Source of the DNA: Colwellia sp. MB3u-45
GTDB taxonomy: Bacteria > Pseudomonadota > Gammaproteobacteria > Enterobacterales > Alteromonadaceae
NCBI RefSeq assembly: GCF_014077005.1
Contig: NZ_JACGVC010000038.1
Span: forward strand, 101,186 to 165,185
Direction of reading: 5' to 3'
Length of the DNA: 64,000 bases
The notes beneath the pieces were generated by a model. That model was not told the origin of the DNA and made no database searches. It worked only from the letters and a program-made list of their open reading frames with translations. The translations under genes were made by a program, and so were the position numbers. Positions 16,593 to 25,574 of the stretch are shown here, in pieces; within the stretch, counting starts at the first letter, position 1; each line of letters begins with the position of its first letter.

Positions 16593-17335
16593 TGCTCCAA
16601 CCGAAATGCCGACAGTTTGTTTTCAATGGCATGTGGGTTTTCTGCTAAGGCAATGGCAATCAAACCTTCGGTCATCATTTCACGATACATAGTTTGTTCG
16701 TGTACTATGGCTTTTATTTTATTAGCGACCGGTAAATAAAGTAAGTTGGCAAAACCTACGCCGTAAATAGTGGCAACAAATGCGGTGGCGATGCCTTGCC
16801 CCAATAGTTGCGGGTCAGCCAAATTCGACATGGCATGAATTAACCCCAGCACAGCGCCTATAATACCAATGGTTGGACTATATCCGCCCATAGACTCAAA
16901 AACATGAGCAGAACGTAAATTGTGTTCACGATATAAATCTAAATCAAGCTCTAATGAAACCCTTAGGTTCTCAACCTCTACACCGTCAACAAGCAAATTT
17001 AAGCCTTTGTTAACGTAAAAATCGTTTTCTTCTTTGGCAATATATTCTAGCGACAAAAAACCAGATTCTCGTGCTTTTTCAGCCCAAAGCACAATCGATT
17101 CAATGCCCTGTTCAATATCGTATTTAGGGGGAACAAACAACCATTTGAGTAAGCTTATGGCGTGAAAAAATTGACTTTGTGATGACTGCAACATAACAGC
17201 ACCGAGCGTACCACCAAAAACAATAATGAAAGCGGGCAGTTCCAGTAACGAAGATATAGCACCGCCATCAATAATAAAACCGAAATAAATAGCGAAAATG
17301 GCAATAAGGAGCCCAGCTATACTGAGTTTATCCAT
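16589..17335 (-). CDS. motC: flagellar stator protein MotC/MotA-like
   Basis: The MotA-family stator subunit, about 248 residues, has four predicted membrane helices; motifs include [12 protein letters not shown] and [23 protein letters not shown], the latter being the conserved third-helix region. It surrounds MotD and conducts ions that drive rotor FliG. ATG 17335 (MDKLSIAG) is preferred: it overlaps the end of cheB by eight bases, giving translational coupling, and matches the family N-terminus; an earlier in-frame codon at 17374 lies well inside cheB. A separate pomAB/motAB pair probably exists elsewhere, but not in this window. Confidence 0.92.
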   Translation of the reverse strand: MDKLSIAGLLIAIFAIYFGFIIDGGAISSLLELPAFIIVFGGTLGAVMLQSSQSQFFHAISLLKWLFVPPKYDIEQGIESIVLWAEKARESGFLSLEYIAKEENDFYVNKGLNLLVDGVEVENLRVSLELDLDLYREHNLRSAHVFESMGGYSPTIGIIGAVLGLIHAMSNLADPQLLGQGIATAFVATIYGVGFANLLYLPVANKIKAIVHEQTMYREMMTEGLIAIALAENPHAIENKLSAFRLEQ

Positions 17336-18449
17336 GCTGTATTTCCTTAAGAATTGCAGCTGGAAAGCTTTCAAGGGTTAATGATAGTTCAGAGATTCCG
17401 GCAACCTTAACCGCTTGCGGCATACCATAAACAACACAAGACTCCTCATCTTGTGCCCATATAGTTGCGCCTTTATTTTTTAATAATCGCGAGCCTTCGC
17501 GACCATCTGCACCCATTCCAGTTAATATAACACCTAAAACATTACCACCAAAAACTTTAGCGGCTGAAGCAAAACTAATATCTACACTCGGTTTGAAAGC
17601 CATACGTTCAGAGTTGTCTTCCAGTATTCTTAGTTTTGCAGCACTTTCTGTCCCATCAATGATCATTTGTTTACCACCTGGTGCTAAATAGGCATGACCA
17701 GGTTTTAAGATGTCACCTGAGTTCGCTTGGCTAACCTGTATCTTGCAGATACCATTTAAGCGGTTAGCAAAAGCTAAGGTGAATGCAGCCGGCATGTGCT
17801 GCACCATAATGATAGGTAGCGGGAAGTCTTCAGGTAATTGAGTTAACAACTTTTGTAATGCTACAGGGCCTCCAGTTGAAGTGCCTATGGCAAGTAATTT
17901 ATATTTTTTGCCAGAACTTTTTCTAAGGGTCTGGTTTTGATGTGTGATAGTTGTTGTGGCCGCATTTGGGGTAGTTGCATGACTGACCTTAGCTTTGTCC
18001 TCAACATCAGCCCTTGAGCGAAAGCTTGAAACTCGTGCGGCTGTAACCATTTTTTTTCTAGCTAATTGCTTAACGCGTTGACGTAATACACTACCGGCGT
18101 CTTCAGTAGTTTTAGCTATTTCATTAAATTTTTTCGGCAAAAAGTCTAACGCGCCAGCATCTAATGCTTCAAGCGTTGCTTTAGCGCCGTCATGGGTTAA
18201 TGAAGAAAACATCAGAATGGCCGTTGGTGCTTTTGCCATGATCTGTTTAACCGCTTCAATGCCATTTAATAACGGCATTTCTATATCCATAGTGATGACA
18301 TCAGGCTTTAAGGCAATAGCTTTTTCTACTGCATCAATACCATTAATAGCAACACCAATAACCTCAAGATTAACATCTGTATTAAGGATATCGGTTACTC
18401 GGCGTCGAAAAAAACTGGAGTCATCAACTACTAATACTTTAAATGACAT
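17328..18449 (-). CDS. cheB: chemotaxis protein-glutamate methylesterase CheB
   Basis: CheB removes methyl groups from chemoreceptors for adaptation. The 373-residue protein has a receiver domain with phospho-acceptor Asp55 ([12 protein letters not shown]) and a C-terminal methylesterase domain: [10 protein letters not shown] holds the catalytic serine, VQHMPAAFT the histidine and ILTGMGADG the aspartate region. A linker rich in Ala, Thr and Lys joins them (about 150-185). It overlaps motC and follows cheA by 57 bases. cheR is not in this window. Length is slightly above E. coli CheB because of the linker. Confidence 0.96.
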   Translation of the reverse strand: MSFKVLVVDDSSFFRRRVTDILNTDVNLEVIGVAINGIDAVEKAIALKPDVITMDIEMPLLNGIEAVKQIMAKAPTAILMFSSLTHDGAKATLEALDAGALDFLPKKFNEIAKTTEDAGSVLRQRVKQLARKKMVTAARVSSFRSRADVEDKAKVSHATTPNAATTTITHQNQTLRKSSGKKYKLLAIGTSTGGPVALQKLLTQLPEDFPLPIIMVQHMPAAFTLAFANRLNGICKIQVSQANSGDILKPGHAYLAPGGKQMIIDGTESAAKLRILEDNSERMAFKPSVDISFASAAKVFGGNVLGVILTGMGADGREGSRLLKNKGATIWAQDEESCVVYGMPQAVKVAGISELSLTLESFPAAILKEIQHG

Positions 18450-18506
18450 TTACAATCTATTTCCTGTCGTGATTATGTGTTTACCACAGGCTATTACCTA
18501 TGGATA

Positions 18507-20618
18507 TTATGAGCGTAATTTCTTATTCACTAGTGCTTTTTTTGCGTAAAATTTAAGCATATTAGGTACGTCAATAATTAAAGCAATACCCCCGTCACTG
18601 GTTATTGTTGCTCCAGCCATACCTGGCGTACCATTTAATAATCTGTCTAGTGGTTTAATCACCACTTCTTCTTGGCCAATTAAACTATCAACAACAAAGC
18701 CCACTTTCTGGTTGCCTAACTGCACAATAACGACATGACCTAGCTCTCGTGGTTTTTCAACATAATTACGCACTAGCCACTGATCAAGATAAAATAATGG
18801 GATGGATTTTTCACGAACAATAATCGTTAACTGTCCATCAACTACATTAGTTTTAGTTAAATCAAGGTGAAATATTTCATTAACCACGGCCAAGGGTAAG
18901 GCAAAAGTCTGTTTACCAATCACCACCATCAAGGTTGGCAATATGGCTAACGTTAATGGCACTTTAATTTCAAGTATGGTGCCAACACCCATTTCTGAGT
19001 CGATACTGATGGTGCCATTTAGCTGGGTGATTTTTGTTTTCACCACATCCATACCTACGCCACGGCCTGATACTTCTGAAATTTCGGTTTTTGTTGAAAA
19101 TCCAGGGGCAAAAATTAAACTAAAAGCTTCTTTATCAGACATACGTGCTGCAGCGTCGGCATCCAAAACACCACGATTTATGGCTATTTCTTTTAGTTTT
19201 TCCGCATTCATGCCAGCGCCATCATCACGAATGGTGAGTAGAATATGGTCACCTTCTTGTGATGCTGACAATAGCACAATACCTTCTCGTGGCTTACCCG
19301 CGGCTTCACGAGTATCAGGGGCTTCAATACCATGATCAACCGAGTTGCGCACAAGATGCACTAAAGGATCGGCTAAAGCTTCAACTAAGTTCTTATCTAG
19401 ATCGGTTTCTTCACCTTCAAGAATAAGTTTAATTTCTTTATTGAGACTACGGGCTAGATCTCGTACCACACGAGGAAAACGTCCAAACACTTTCTTAATG
19501 GGTTGCATACGCGTTTTCATTACCGCGCCTTGCAAGTCAGTAGTAACCGCATCTAGGTTTGACAAGGCCTTGGTTAATTCTTCATCTTCTTTTGTCATGC
19601 CTAGACTCGCTAGACGGTTACGCACTAACACTAACTCGCCAACCATGTTCATGATCTGATCTAGTCGTTTGGTATCAACCCTCACCGTTGTTTCAGCTTG
19701 AGCGGGCTTTGCCGGTGCGGTTTTTTTGTCAGTGCTTGCTGGTATTTGATTTATTGCCGGTTTAGCCGCGGTGTTATTCGCCGCAGGAGCACTTGCCGCT
19801 TTTGTAACAGCGGCAGCAGGTTTTTCCGGTGCTTGAGCTTTAGGTCGTTGATTTTTGCCATGCAGTTCATCTAATAACGACTCAAAATCATCATCATCTA
19901 TTTCATCAGCCGATGCGGAATTTTCTGTGCTAGCATGCGCAGGAGTCACCGCAGGAGAAAATGCACCTTGGCCGTGCAGTTCGTCCAGTAATGATTCGAA
20001 TTCATCATCCGAAATATCATTACTACTACCACTATCACTATCACTACTAAATGTTGTTGGCTGCTCAACTACCGGCGCACTGGCTTTTTTTGCACCGCTG
20101 CCATGAAGTTCATCTAATAGGCGTTCAAATTCATCTTCTGACATTTCGTCACTTGAATTACTATCAGCTGCAGGTATATTTTCCTCAGCCGTTGCAAGCG
20201 CATTTTCTGCCACAGACTCTGCTTGTCCTTCCGGCTGAGATAGTCGATGTAACTCGGCTAGCAAACTAGGATCTGCCGGGCTTAATGGCGCTTTATTTTG
20301 TACTTGAGCAAACATTTCATTAATGGTGTCGAGCGCTTTAAGAATAACATCCATTAATGAGGAGGTAACTGATCGTTGTTGATTTCTTAAGGTATCGAAA
20401 ACATTTTCCGCACCGTGACAGGCATCAACTAACTCGGCAAGTGACAAAAAGCCAGCACCACCTTTTACTGTATGAAATCCTCTAAAAATAGCATTGAGCA
20501 ATTCCGCATTTTCAGGATCATTTTCAAGCTCAACTAATTGCTCTGACAAGGTTTCAAGTATTTCCCCAGCTTCAATTAAAAAATCCTGAAGAATTTCTTC
20601 ATCTTGTTCAAATGACAT
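18507..20618 (-). CDS. cheA: chemotaxis histidine kinase CheA
   Basis: CheA is the kinase of the chemotaxis array. The 703-residue protein starts with an Hpt domain (His49 in FRGFHTVKGGAG), then a long acidic linker (about 110-310), dimerisation and ATP-binding domains (LVRNSVDHGIE, RDDGAGMN, GRGVGMDVVK) and a C-terminal CheW-like regulatory domain. The linker contains three near-identical copies of DEFESLLDELHG, at about residues 162-173, 205-216 and 243-254, separated by Ser/Ala/Pro-rich spacers. No recognisable P2 domain is seen between Hpt and kinase, so these repeats may serve for partner docking. AGGAG lies before the ATG. It sits between cheZ and cheB. Confidence 0.96.
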   Translation of the reverse strand: MSFEQDEEILQDFLIEAGEILETLSEQLVELENDPENAELLNAIFRGFHTVKGGAGFLSLAELVDACHGAENVFDTLRNQQRSVTSSLMDVILKALDTINEMFAQVQNKAPLSPADPSLLAELHRLSQPEGQAESVAENALATAEENIPAADSNSSDEMSEDEFERLLDELHGSGAKKASAPVVEQPTTFSSDSDSGSSNDISDDEFESLLDELHGQGAFSPAVTPAHASTENSASADEIDDDDFESLLDELHGKNQRPKAQAPEKPAAAVTKAASAPAANNTAAKPAINQIPASTDKKTAPAKPAQAETTVRVDTKRLDQIMNMVGELVLVRNRLASLGMTKEDEELTKALSNLDAVTTDLQGAVMKTRMQPIKKVFGRFPRVVRDLARSLNKEIKLILEGEETDLDKNLVEALADPLVHLVRNSVDHGIEAPDTREAAGKPREGIVLLSASQEGDHILLTIRDDGAGMNAEKLKEIAINRGVLDADAAARMSDKEAFSLIFAPGFSTKTEISEVSGRGVGMDVVKTKITQLNGTISIDSEMGVGTILEIKVPLTLAILPTLMVVIGKQTFALPLAVVNEIFHLDLTKTNVVDGQLTIIVREKSIPLFYLDQWLVRNYVEKPRELGHVVIVQLGNQKVGFVVDSLIGQEEVVIKPLDRLLNGTPGMAGATITSDGGIALIIDVPNMLKFYAKKALVNKKLRS

Positions 20619-20631
20619 TTAGTAACTCCTA

Positions 20632-21375
20632 TTAAAAACCTAAGCTTGATAATAAATCATCAACGTCGTGTTGATCTGAAACAACATCTTTACGATTTCC
20701 AGGATTAACAATCGGACCTTCAACTAAGTTTTCACCTAATTTTGGTAAGTAATTCGATTGCTCTTGTTTGGAAGCCATACCAAAGGCTGTTAGCATATTT
20801 ATTAAGCTGTCTTCAACCTCACAAACTAAATCAATAACTTTGCGAATAATTTGGCCGGTAAGATCTTGAAAATCTTGCGCCATCAAAACATCCGTCATTA
20901 AGCCATGAATTTTGCTGGTTTCTTTTTCTGTTGTTGTCAGTAAAACATCGATATCTCGACATAATACTTTAAAATCAGTAACATCAAGATCATTGTGCAT
21001 TAATTTATGCCACAGCGGATTAACGTTCTTGATTTGTTGTTGAATATTACTAACCACAGGAAAAATTGATTCAACAACATCCATGGTTTTATTAGCCGCT
21101 TCTTCGGTACGATCAATAACAAAATTCAATCTTTCTTTAGCATCTGGAATGTCCGCAGTCGCTAAATCATTCAAACGTGAATCAAAATGAAAGTTATTCA
21201 ATGAATTATGCAATTCGCGAGTTAACTTACCTATTTCTTCAAACAATGCAGTTTGAACTGGATTTTGAATTTCTGCAATTAACTCATCCGCTTTGTTTTG
21301 CTGATCTGCCTCAAGGTATTTAACCAACAATTTAGCCTGTTCTAAAGAAACATGGATACTAGTATATTTACTCAT
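20632..21375 (-). CDS. cheZ: CheY-P phosphatase CheZ
   Basis: CheZ speeds dephosphorylation of CheY-P. The 247-residue protein is mostly a long helical hairpin. The catalytic glutamine is Gln175 in QDFQDLTGQIIRKV, and the C-terminal peptide DVDDLLSSLGF is the conserved CheY-binding tail. It lies 29 bases after cheY and 13 before cheA. Length is typical of marine gammaproteobacteria. Confidence 0.95.
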   Translation of the reverse strand: MSKYTSIHVSLEQAKLLVKYLEADQQNKADELIAEIQNPVQTALFEEIGKLTRELHNSLNNFHFDSRLNDLATADIPDAKERLNFVIDRTEEAANKTMDVVESIFPVVSNIQQQIKNVNPLWHKLMHNDLDVTDFKVLCRDIDVLLTTTEKETSKIHGLMTDVLMAQDFQDLTGQIIRKVIDLVCEVEDSLINMLTAFGMASKQEQSNYLPKLGENLVEGPIVNPGNRKDVVSDQHDVDDLLSSLGF

Positions 21376-21404
21376 ATAACAGCCTTGTGTAAAAAAATTG
21401 GTGA

Positions 21405-21788
21405 TTAACCAAGACGTTGGAAAATTTTATCAAGCTTTGCGCTTAACGTTGCAGCTGTAAAAGGTTTAACGATATAACCATTAACTCCCGCTTGAGCTGC
21501 CATGATAATTTGATCTTTCTTCGCTTCTGCAGTCACCATCAATACTGGAATATGAGATAACTTTTCATCCGCTCTAATGGCTTTAAGTAAATCTATCCCT
21601 TGCATAACTGGCATATTCCAATCAGTAACAACAAAATCAAAATCACCAGCTTTCAGCATCGGCAGCGCGGTATTACCATCATCTGCTTCTGATATATTGG
21701 TGAAACCTAAGTCGCGTAATAAGTTTTTGATTATGCGTCTCATTGTTGAAAAATCGTCAACAACAAGCACTTTCATATTTTTTTCCAA
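21405..21788 (-). CDS. cheY: chemotaxis response regulator CheY
   Basis: CheY is the single-domain receiver that binds FliM and switches motor rotation. From the chosen start it has 127 residues, with Asp11 and Asp12, phospho-acceptor Asp56 (VVTDWNMP), Thr86 and Lys108 (IVKPF) all present. The start is probably TTG at 21788: GGAGG lies five bases before it and it gives [12 protein letters not shown], the usual N-terminus; ATG 21776 (MKVLVVDD) has only a weak GGA. An ATG at 21809 lies upstream of the ribosome binding site. It follows fliA by 52 bases and heads cheYZAB. Confidence 0.95.
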   Translation of the reverse strand: MEKNMKVLVVDDFSTMRRIIKNLLRDLGFTNISEADDGNTALPMLKAGDFDFVVTDWNMPVMQGIDLLKAIRADEKLSHIPVLMVTAEAKKDQIIMAAQAGVNGYIVKPFTAATLSAKLDKIFQRLG

Positions 21789-21840
21789 GACACCCTCCGG
21801 TGATAACATTTAAAATTTTACAATATTTTTAATATTCTAC

Positions 21841-22554
21841 TTAATTTTGCCACGATTGCATACGAGCTTTTAATCTATGCATCGCTTGACTGTGTATTTG
21901 GCTTACCCGTGATTCACTCACATCAAGTACTTGGCCTATTTCTCTAAGGTTAAGCTCTTCGTCATAATACAAGGACAGTACTAAAGCTTCACGCTCGGGT
22001 AAAGAAGAAATACACTCTGCTAATGACTTTTTAAAGAAACTTTGTTCAATGTTAGCGTAAGGTTCATCTTGCTGGTGACTGTGGGCTATTTCAATCACAT
22101 CATCACTAACACCTAAATCATCAAGACCAAGAATTTTCCCTGAACTCACGTCATTCAGTATCTGATGGTATTCATTGATTGAAATCTCAAGTTTTTCAGC
22201 CACTTCAACATCGGTAACGTCGCGGCCATATTGCGCTTCTAAGCTTTTGATGGCTTCGCTGATCATGCGACTATTTTTATGCACTGAGCGGGGAACCCAG
22301 TCACCCCGACGAATTTCATCAAGCATGGCACCACGAATACGAATACCCGCAAAAGTTTCAAAGCTAGCACCTTTGCTATTATCAAAATTATTTGCCGCTT
22401 CAAATAAGCCTATCATGCCTGATTGAACAAGGTCATCAACCAAAACACTGGCCGGTAGTCGGGCAAGCAAATGATAAGCAATGCGCTTCACGAGTACTGT
22501 GTGTCGCTCCAGCAAGGCCGATTTATCAACACTATAAGTATGTACTTTTAACAC
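21841..22554 (-). CDS. fliA: flagellar sigma-28 factor FliA
   Basis: FliA directs RNA polymerase to late flagellar genes, including flagellin and chemotaxis genes. The 237-residue protein has sigma-70 region 2 (LARLPASVLVDDLVQSGMIG, FETFAGIRIRGAMLDEIR), region 3 and region 4 with the helix-turn-helix NLREIGQVLDVSESRVSQIHSQ. The start codon is GTG. The anti-sigma gene flgM is not in this window. It lies between flhG, after a 298-base gap, and cheY. The flhF-flhG-fliA-cheY order is standard for polar flagella, but the wide gap before fliA is less usual. Confidence 0.96.
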   Translation of the reverse strand: MLKVHTYSVDKSALLERHTVLVKRIAYHLLARLPASVLVDDLVQSGMIGLFEAANNFDNSKGASFETFAGIRIRGAMLDEIRRGDWVPRSVHKNSRMISEAIKSLEAQYGRDVTDVEVAEKLEISINEYHQILNDVSSGKILGLDDLGVSDDVIEIAHSHQQDEPYANIEQSFFKKSLAECISSLPEREALVLSLYYDEELNLREIGQVLDVSESRVSQIHSQAMHRLKARMQSWQN

Positions 22555-22852
22555 GATAACTCACTTGTTTGTTAAATAGGGCCTGTAGAATTTTCATTCT
22601 AGTCTCGGCTATAGATTAGGCTTTCAGTTAACAAGGCGACAGACATATTAGGTAGCTATGCTAGTTTACACTTGCTAACGATGTTAGTTAAAAAACAACG
22701 ATAGACCTTTAACAGGCGGTAAAAAAACCTACGCACTTGCTATAGCTAGAGCTCGCTTAACTCATGCAAAAAAAAACACCACGAATTGTCCAATTGTAAC
22801 CCTGCTTCGTCGTTATGTTCATACCTAGCTACAAGTTAAAAGCTCAACAGCT
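22555..22852. other. unusual gap between flhG and fliA
   Basis: These 298 bases hold no gene that I can support. Two poly-T runs on the minus strand (following GTGGTG at about 22769-22783 and following AGGT at about 22725-22735) could end transcription after flhG. A separate fliA promoter is therefore plausible; no sigma-54 or sigma-28 match was found. Confidence 0.4.
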
Positions 22853-23695
22853 TTAGTGTTCTAGTAATTGCTCAATAAAGAATTCTAAATGCCCAGAGGC
22901 TTGTTTTGGCACTGGCCAGCTCACAATGTTTTTGGCAAGTGCTTTAAGGCCAATTGACGCTGGCGAGTTAGGATATGCCTCGACAATCGCTTGTTGTTTT
23001 CTCACAGATTTACGAATATTTTCATCATAAGGTATAACAGCAACCAGCTCTAAAGTGACATCCAAAAATCTGTCAGTGACTTTAGCTAATTTCGCAAATA
23101 AATTTTTACCTTCATTCGGGGTGCGCACCATGTTTGCCACCACTTTAAATTTGAATAGCCCGTGATCTCGGCTTAACAATTTCATTAAGGCATAACAGTC
23201 AGTAATTGAGGTGGGTTCGTCACACACGACTAATAAAACATCTTGTGATGCACGGCAAAAACTTAATACCATATCTGAGATACCGGCAGCGGTATCAACA
23301 ATTAAAATGTCAAATTTGGTTTTCATATCACTAAAAGCACGAATAAGTCCGGCATGCTCAGCTGGGGTTAAATCCACCATAGATTGAGTGCCTGATGTCG
23401 CAGGAATAATATTAATGCCGGCAGGGCCTTGAATAATAATATCATCCAGTTCACATTCACCCGATAGCACATGCGACAGGTTGCGTTTTACGCGCAAACC
23501 TAGCATAACATCAACATTAGCCAAGCCTAAGTCGGCATCTAGCACTAAAACCCGCTTACCTAATTTAGCTAAAGAAATGGCAGTATTTAATGAGACATTA
23601 GTTTTACCAACCCCGCCTTTACCGCCAGAAACGGCGATGACTTTTATGTATTCGGGGTTTTGCATTTTTCTTAAGCCACTCGCTTGATCTATCAT
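22853..23695 (-). CDS. flhG: flagellar number regulator FlhG (FleN, MinD-like ATPase)
   Basis: FlhG limits flagellar number at the pole, acting on FlrA and on FlhF. The 280-residue MinD/ParA-type ATPase has the deviant Walker A KGGVGKTNVS (about residues 26-35), VLDADLGLANVDVMLGL, and the Walker B segment DILIVDTAAG. An N-terminal DQASGLRKMQ segment fits the FlhF-activating motif of the family. GAGAAG precedes the ATG. It lies 261 bases from flhF, further than usual. It is shorter than FleN paralogs only by a few residues. Confidence 0.94.
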   Translation of the reverse strand: MIDQASGLRKMQNPEYIKVIAVSGGKGGVGKTNVSLNTAISLAKLGKRVLVLDADLGLANVDVMLGLRVKRNLSHVLSGECELDDIIIQGPAGINIIPATSGTQSMVDLTPAEHAGLIRAFSDMKTKFDILIVDTAAGISDMVLSFCRASQDVLLVVCDEPTSITDCYALMKLLSRDHGLFKFKVVANMVRTPNEGKNLFAKLAKVTDRFLDVTLELVAVIPYDENIRKSVRKQQAIVEAYPNSPASIGLKALAKNIVSWPVPKQASGHLEFFIEQLLEH

Positions 23696-23956
23696 CTATA
23701 TAACTTCTCTATGTAATGCCCATTGCAATAAATAATCGGTCATTTTAAGCTGACCTCAACGTACAAAAATCACTTAATGCTGTGGAACCATACATGACTC
23801 AAAATGGCCATGTAAGAATCAATCAAGCGCCAAACTACACGGATGGTGATACTTACCTGTAGTCTGAAACAATAAACCTATGCTCTTGAATATTTATGCT
23901 TACTTATAATTGGATAATTGCTTACTTAATTCAATTAGCATAATTGCTCTGCCTAA

Positions 23957-25531
23957 CTATATTGCGACGGCTGATACCGGATTACGCCAAGAAACAGTCC
24001 CTGAGCTTTGATACTTAGTGGCCATTCTGTCTGCTAGCGTAACCAATTTTTCAGCATTTGCAACCTTAATATCTTCCGGAACTCTTTGTCCATCAGTAAG
24101 ATAGCCAATAGCTAAACCGTTTTGTAATGATGTGGTGATAATTTCACCGACACTTAGGCTTTCATCTAATTTAGTATAAATGCAGCCCGCTAAAGGAATA
24201 CTTTTAAAGCGCTCAACATTTTCTTGCATAACACGCTGCTGCGTATTGGCGGCTAATACTAAGTAATTACGAATTCTAACACGAGCATTTGAGATTAAGG
24301 TAGTCAAATGCTCAGTTAGACGCATATCTCTTTGCCCCATACCGGCAGTATCGATCAATATTAATTTTTTTTGTGAGAACTGTTGTAACAAGCTATCTAG
24401 CTCATCGCCGTCATTGGCCAACTTAACGTGGCAACCAATAATACGACCGTAAGTAGCAAGCTGTTCAAAACCAGCAATACGATAACTATCTGTAGAAATT
24501 AATACCACTTGGTCGGCGCCGTGCAGCTGAGCAAAGCGGGCCGCTAATTTCGCAATAGTGGTGGTTTTACCCACGCCTGTTGGCCCAACAAGAGAAACCA
24601 CGCCACCACGTTGAATAATATCATTGTTAGTGGTGTTTAATTGTTGCGCTATAATATGTTTTGCTTGCTCAAAGGCATCTTTTTCAAGGCTATTGGCTGG
24701 AATGTAACCCGCAATTTGATCAGCCACTTGTTCATTAAGACCCATCGCCATTAATTTATTAACCAACACAGCGCGCATCGGATCTTTTTGCGCCATATCT
24801 TGCCACATTAGCCCTGACATTTGATGTTCTAATAGCTGACGAATAGATGACATTTCTTTTTGCATATGATCAAACTCACTGCCACTTATTTGACGTTCGC
24901 CACGCGAAGCCATTTGCTCAGGTGCAGGTGTTGATGAATCAAGCGAGTTAGTAAAGTTTGCACTGTTTGAGCCATGCCCAGGAGTATCTGCTCCTTGGTT
25001 GCCCGCGTGATCCGCTGAGTCTAAATCAGTAGTTTGCGCTAAACGAGTAGTGAAATTTTTAAACTGTTGTTCAATATCTTGTGGTGCAGCACCAGGCTTG
25101 TTGTCCGCTTGATGATTAACCTCATGAGTTGAGCTAGCTATTTGACTATTAAATGCCTGTGTTGCTGGTGCTTTATCGTAGCCATTTTGTTGTACTTGTC
25201 GGCTTAACAACGCGGCTAAGCTATCGGCTGGCAAAGTGGTTGACGTTTCTGCTGACTGAGGTGAGCTACTAATGGCTACCGTATCTTCAACACTGTCGAA
25301 TCGGTCAACTTGATGAGTCGGCTGGGTATTGGCAGCCGTACTCGCTTTGCTGTGCTCAGATACTGGTGATTGGGTAGGCTTAACACTTTGGTTATAATCA
25401 ACCGCAGCCATTAACTCGACACCTTCAGCAATTTTTTTATTAGACATAATGACGGCATCAACACCCAAATCTTCTTTAATTTGTGCGAGTGCGCTTCTCA
25501 TATCTTTTGCTACATAACGTCTAATTTTCAT
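23957..25531 (-). CDS. flhF: flagellar placement GTPase FlhF
   Basis: FlhF is an SRP-type GTPase that places the flagellum at the cell pole. The protein has about 524 residues: an N-terminal basic B domain (MKIRRYVAKDMRSAL), a long low-complexity linker (about 50-215, rich in Gln, Ser, Thr), and the NG domain with P-loop GPTGVGKTTT, DTAGMGQRD and TKLDE. ATG 25531 is preferred because AAGGG lies six bases before it; the in-frame TTG two codons upstream overlaps that site. The linker is what varies most within the family. It follows flhA by 43 bases. Confidence 0.95.
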   Translation of the reverse strand: MKIRRYVAKDMRSALAQIKEDLGVDAVIMSNKKIAEGVELMAAVDYNQSVKPTQSPVSEHSKASTAANTQPTHQVDRFDSVEDTVAISSSPQSAETSTTLPADSLAALLSRQVQQNGYDKAPATQAFNSQIASSTHEVNHQADNKPGAAPQDIEQQFKNFTTRLAQTTDLDSADHAGNQGADTPGHGSNSANFTNSLDSSTPAPEQMASRGERQISGSEFDHMQKEMSSIRQLLEHQMSGLMWQDMAQKDPMRAVLVNKLMAMGLNEQVADQIAGYIPANSLEKDAFEQAKHIIAQQLNTTNNDIIQRGGVVSLVGPTGVGKTTTIAKLAARFAQLHGADQVVLISTDSYRIAGFEQLATYGRIIGCHVKLANDGDELDSLLQQFSQKKLILIDTAGMGQRDMRLTEHLTTLISNARVRIRNYLVLAANTQQRVMQENVERFKSIPLAGCIYTKLDESLSVGEIITTSLQNGLAIGYLTDGQRVPEDIKVANAEKLVTLADRMATKYQSSGTVSWRNPVSAVAI

Positions 25532-25574
25532 CGCCAACCCTTATAATTCAGTACAACTTACTTTGAAGTATTTT

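Noticed and set aside
22740..22830. Short frames in the flhG-fliA gap
   Set aside because: Frames of 10 and 21 codons with poly-A/T content and no start signals; chance is sufficient.
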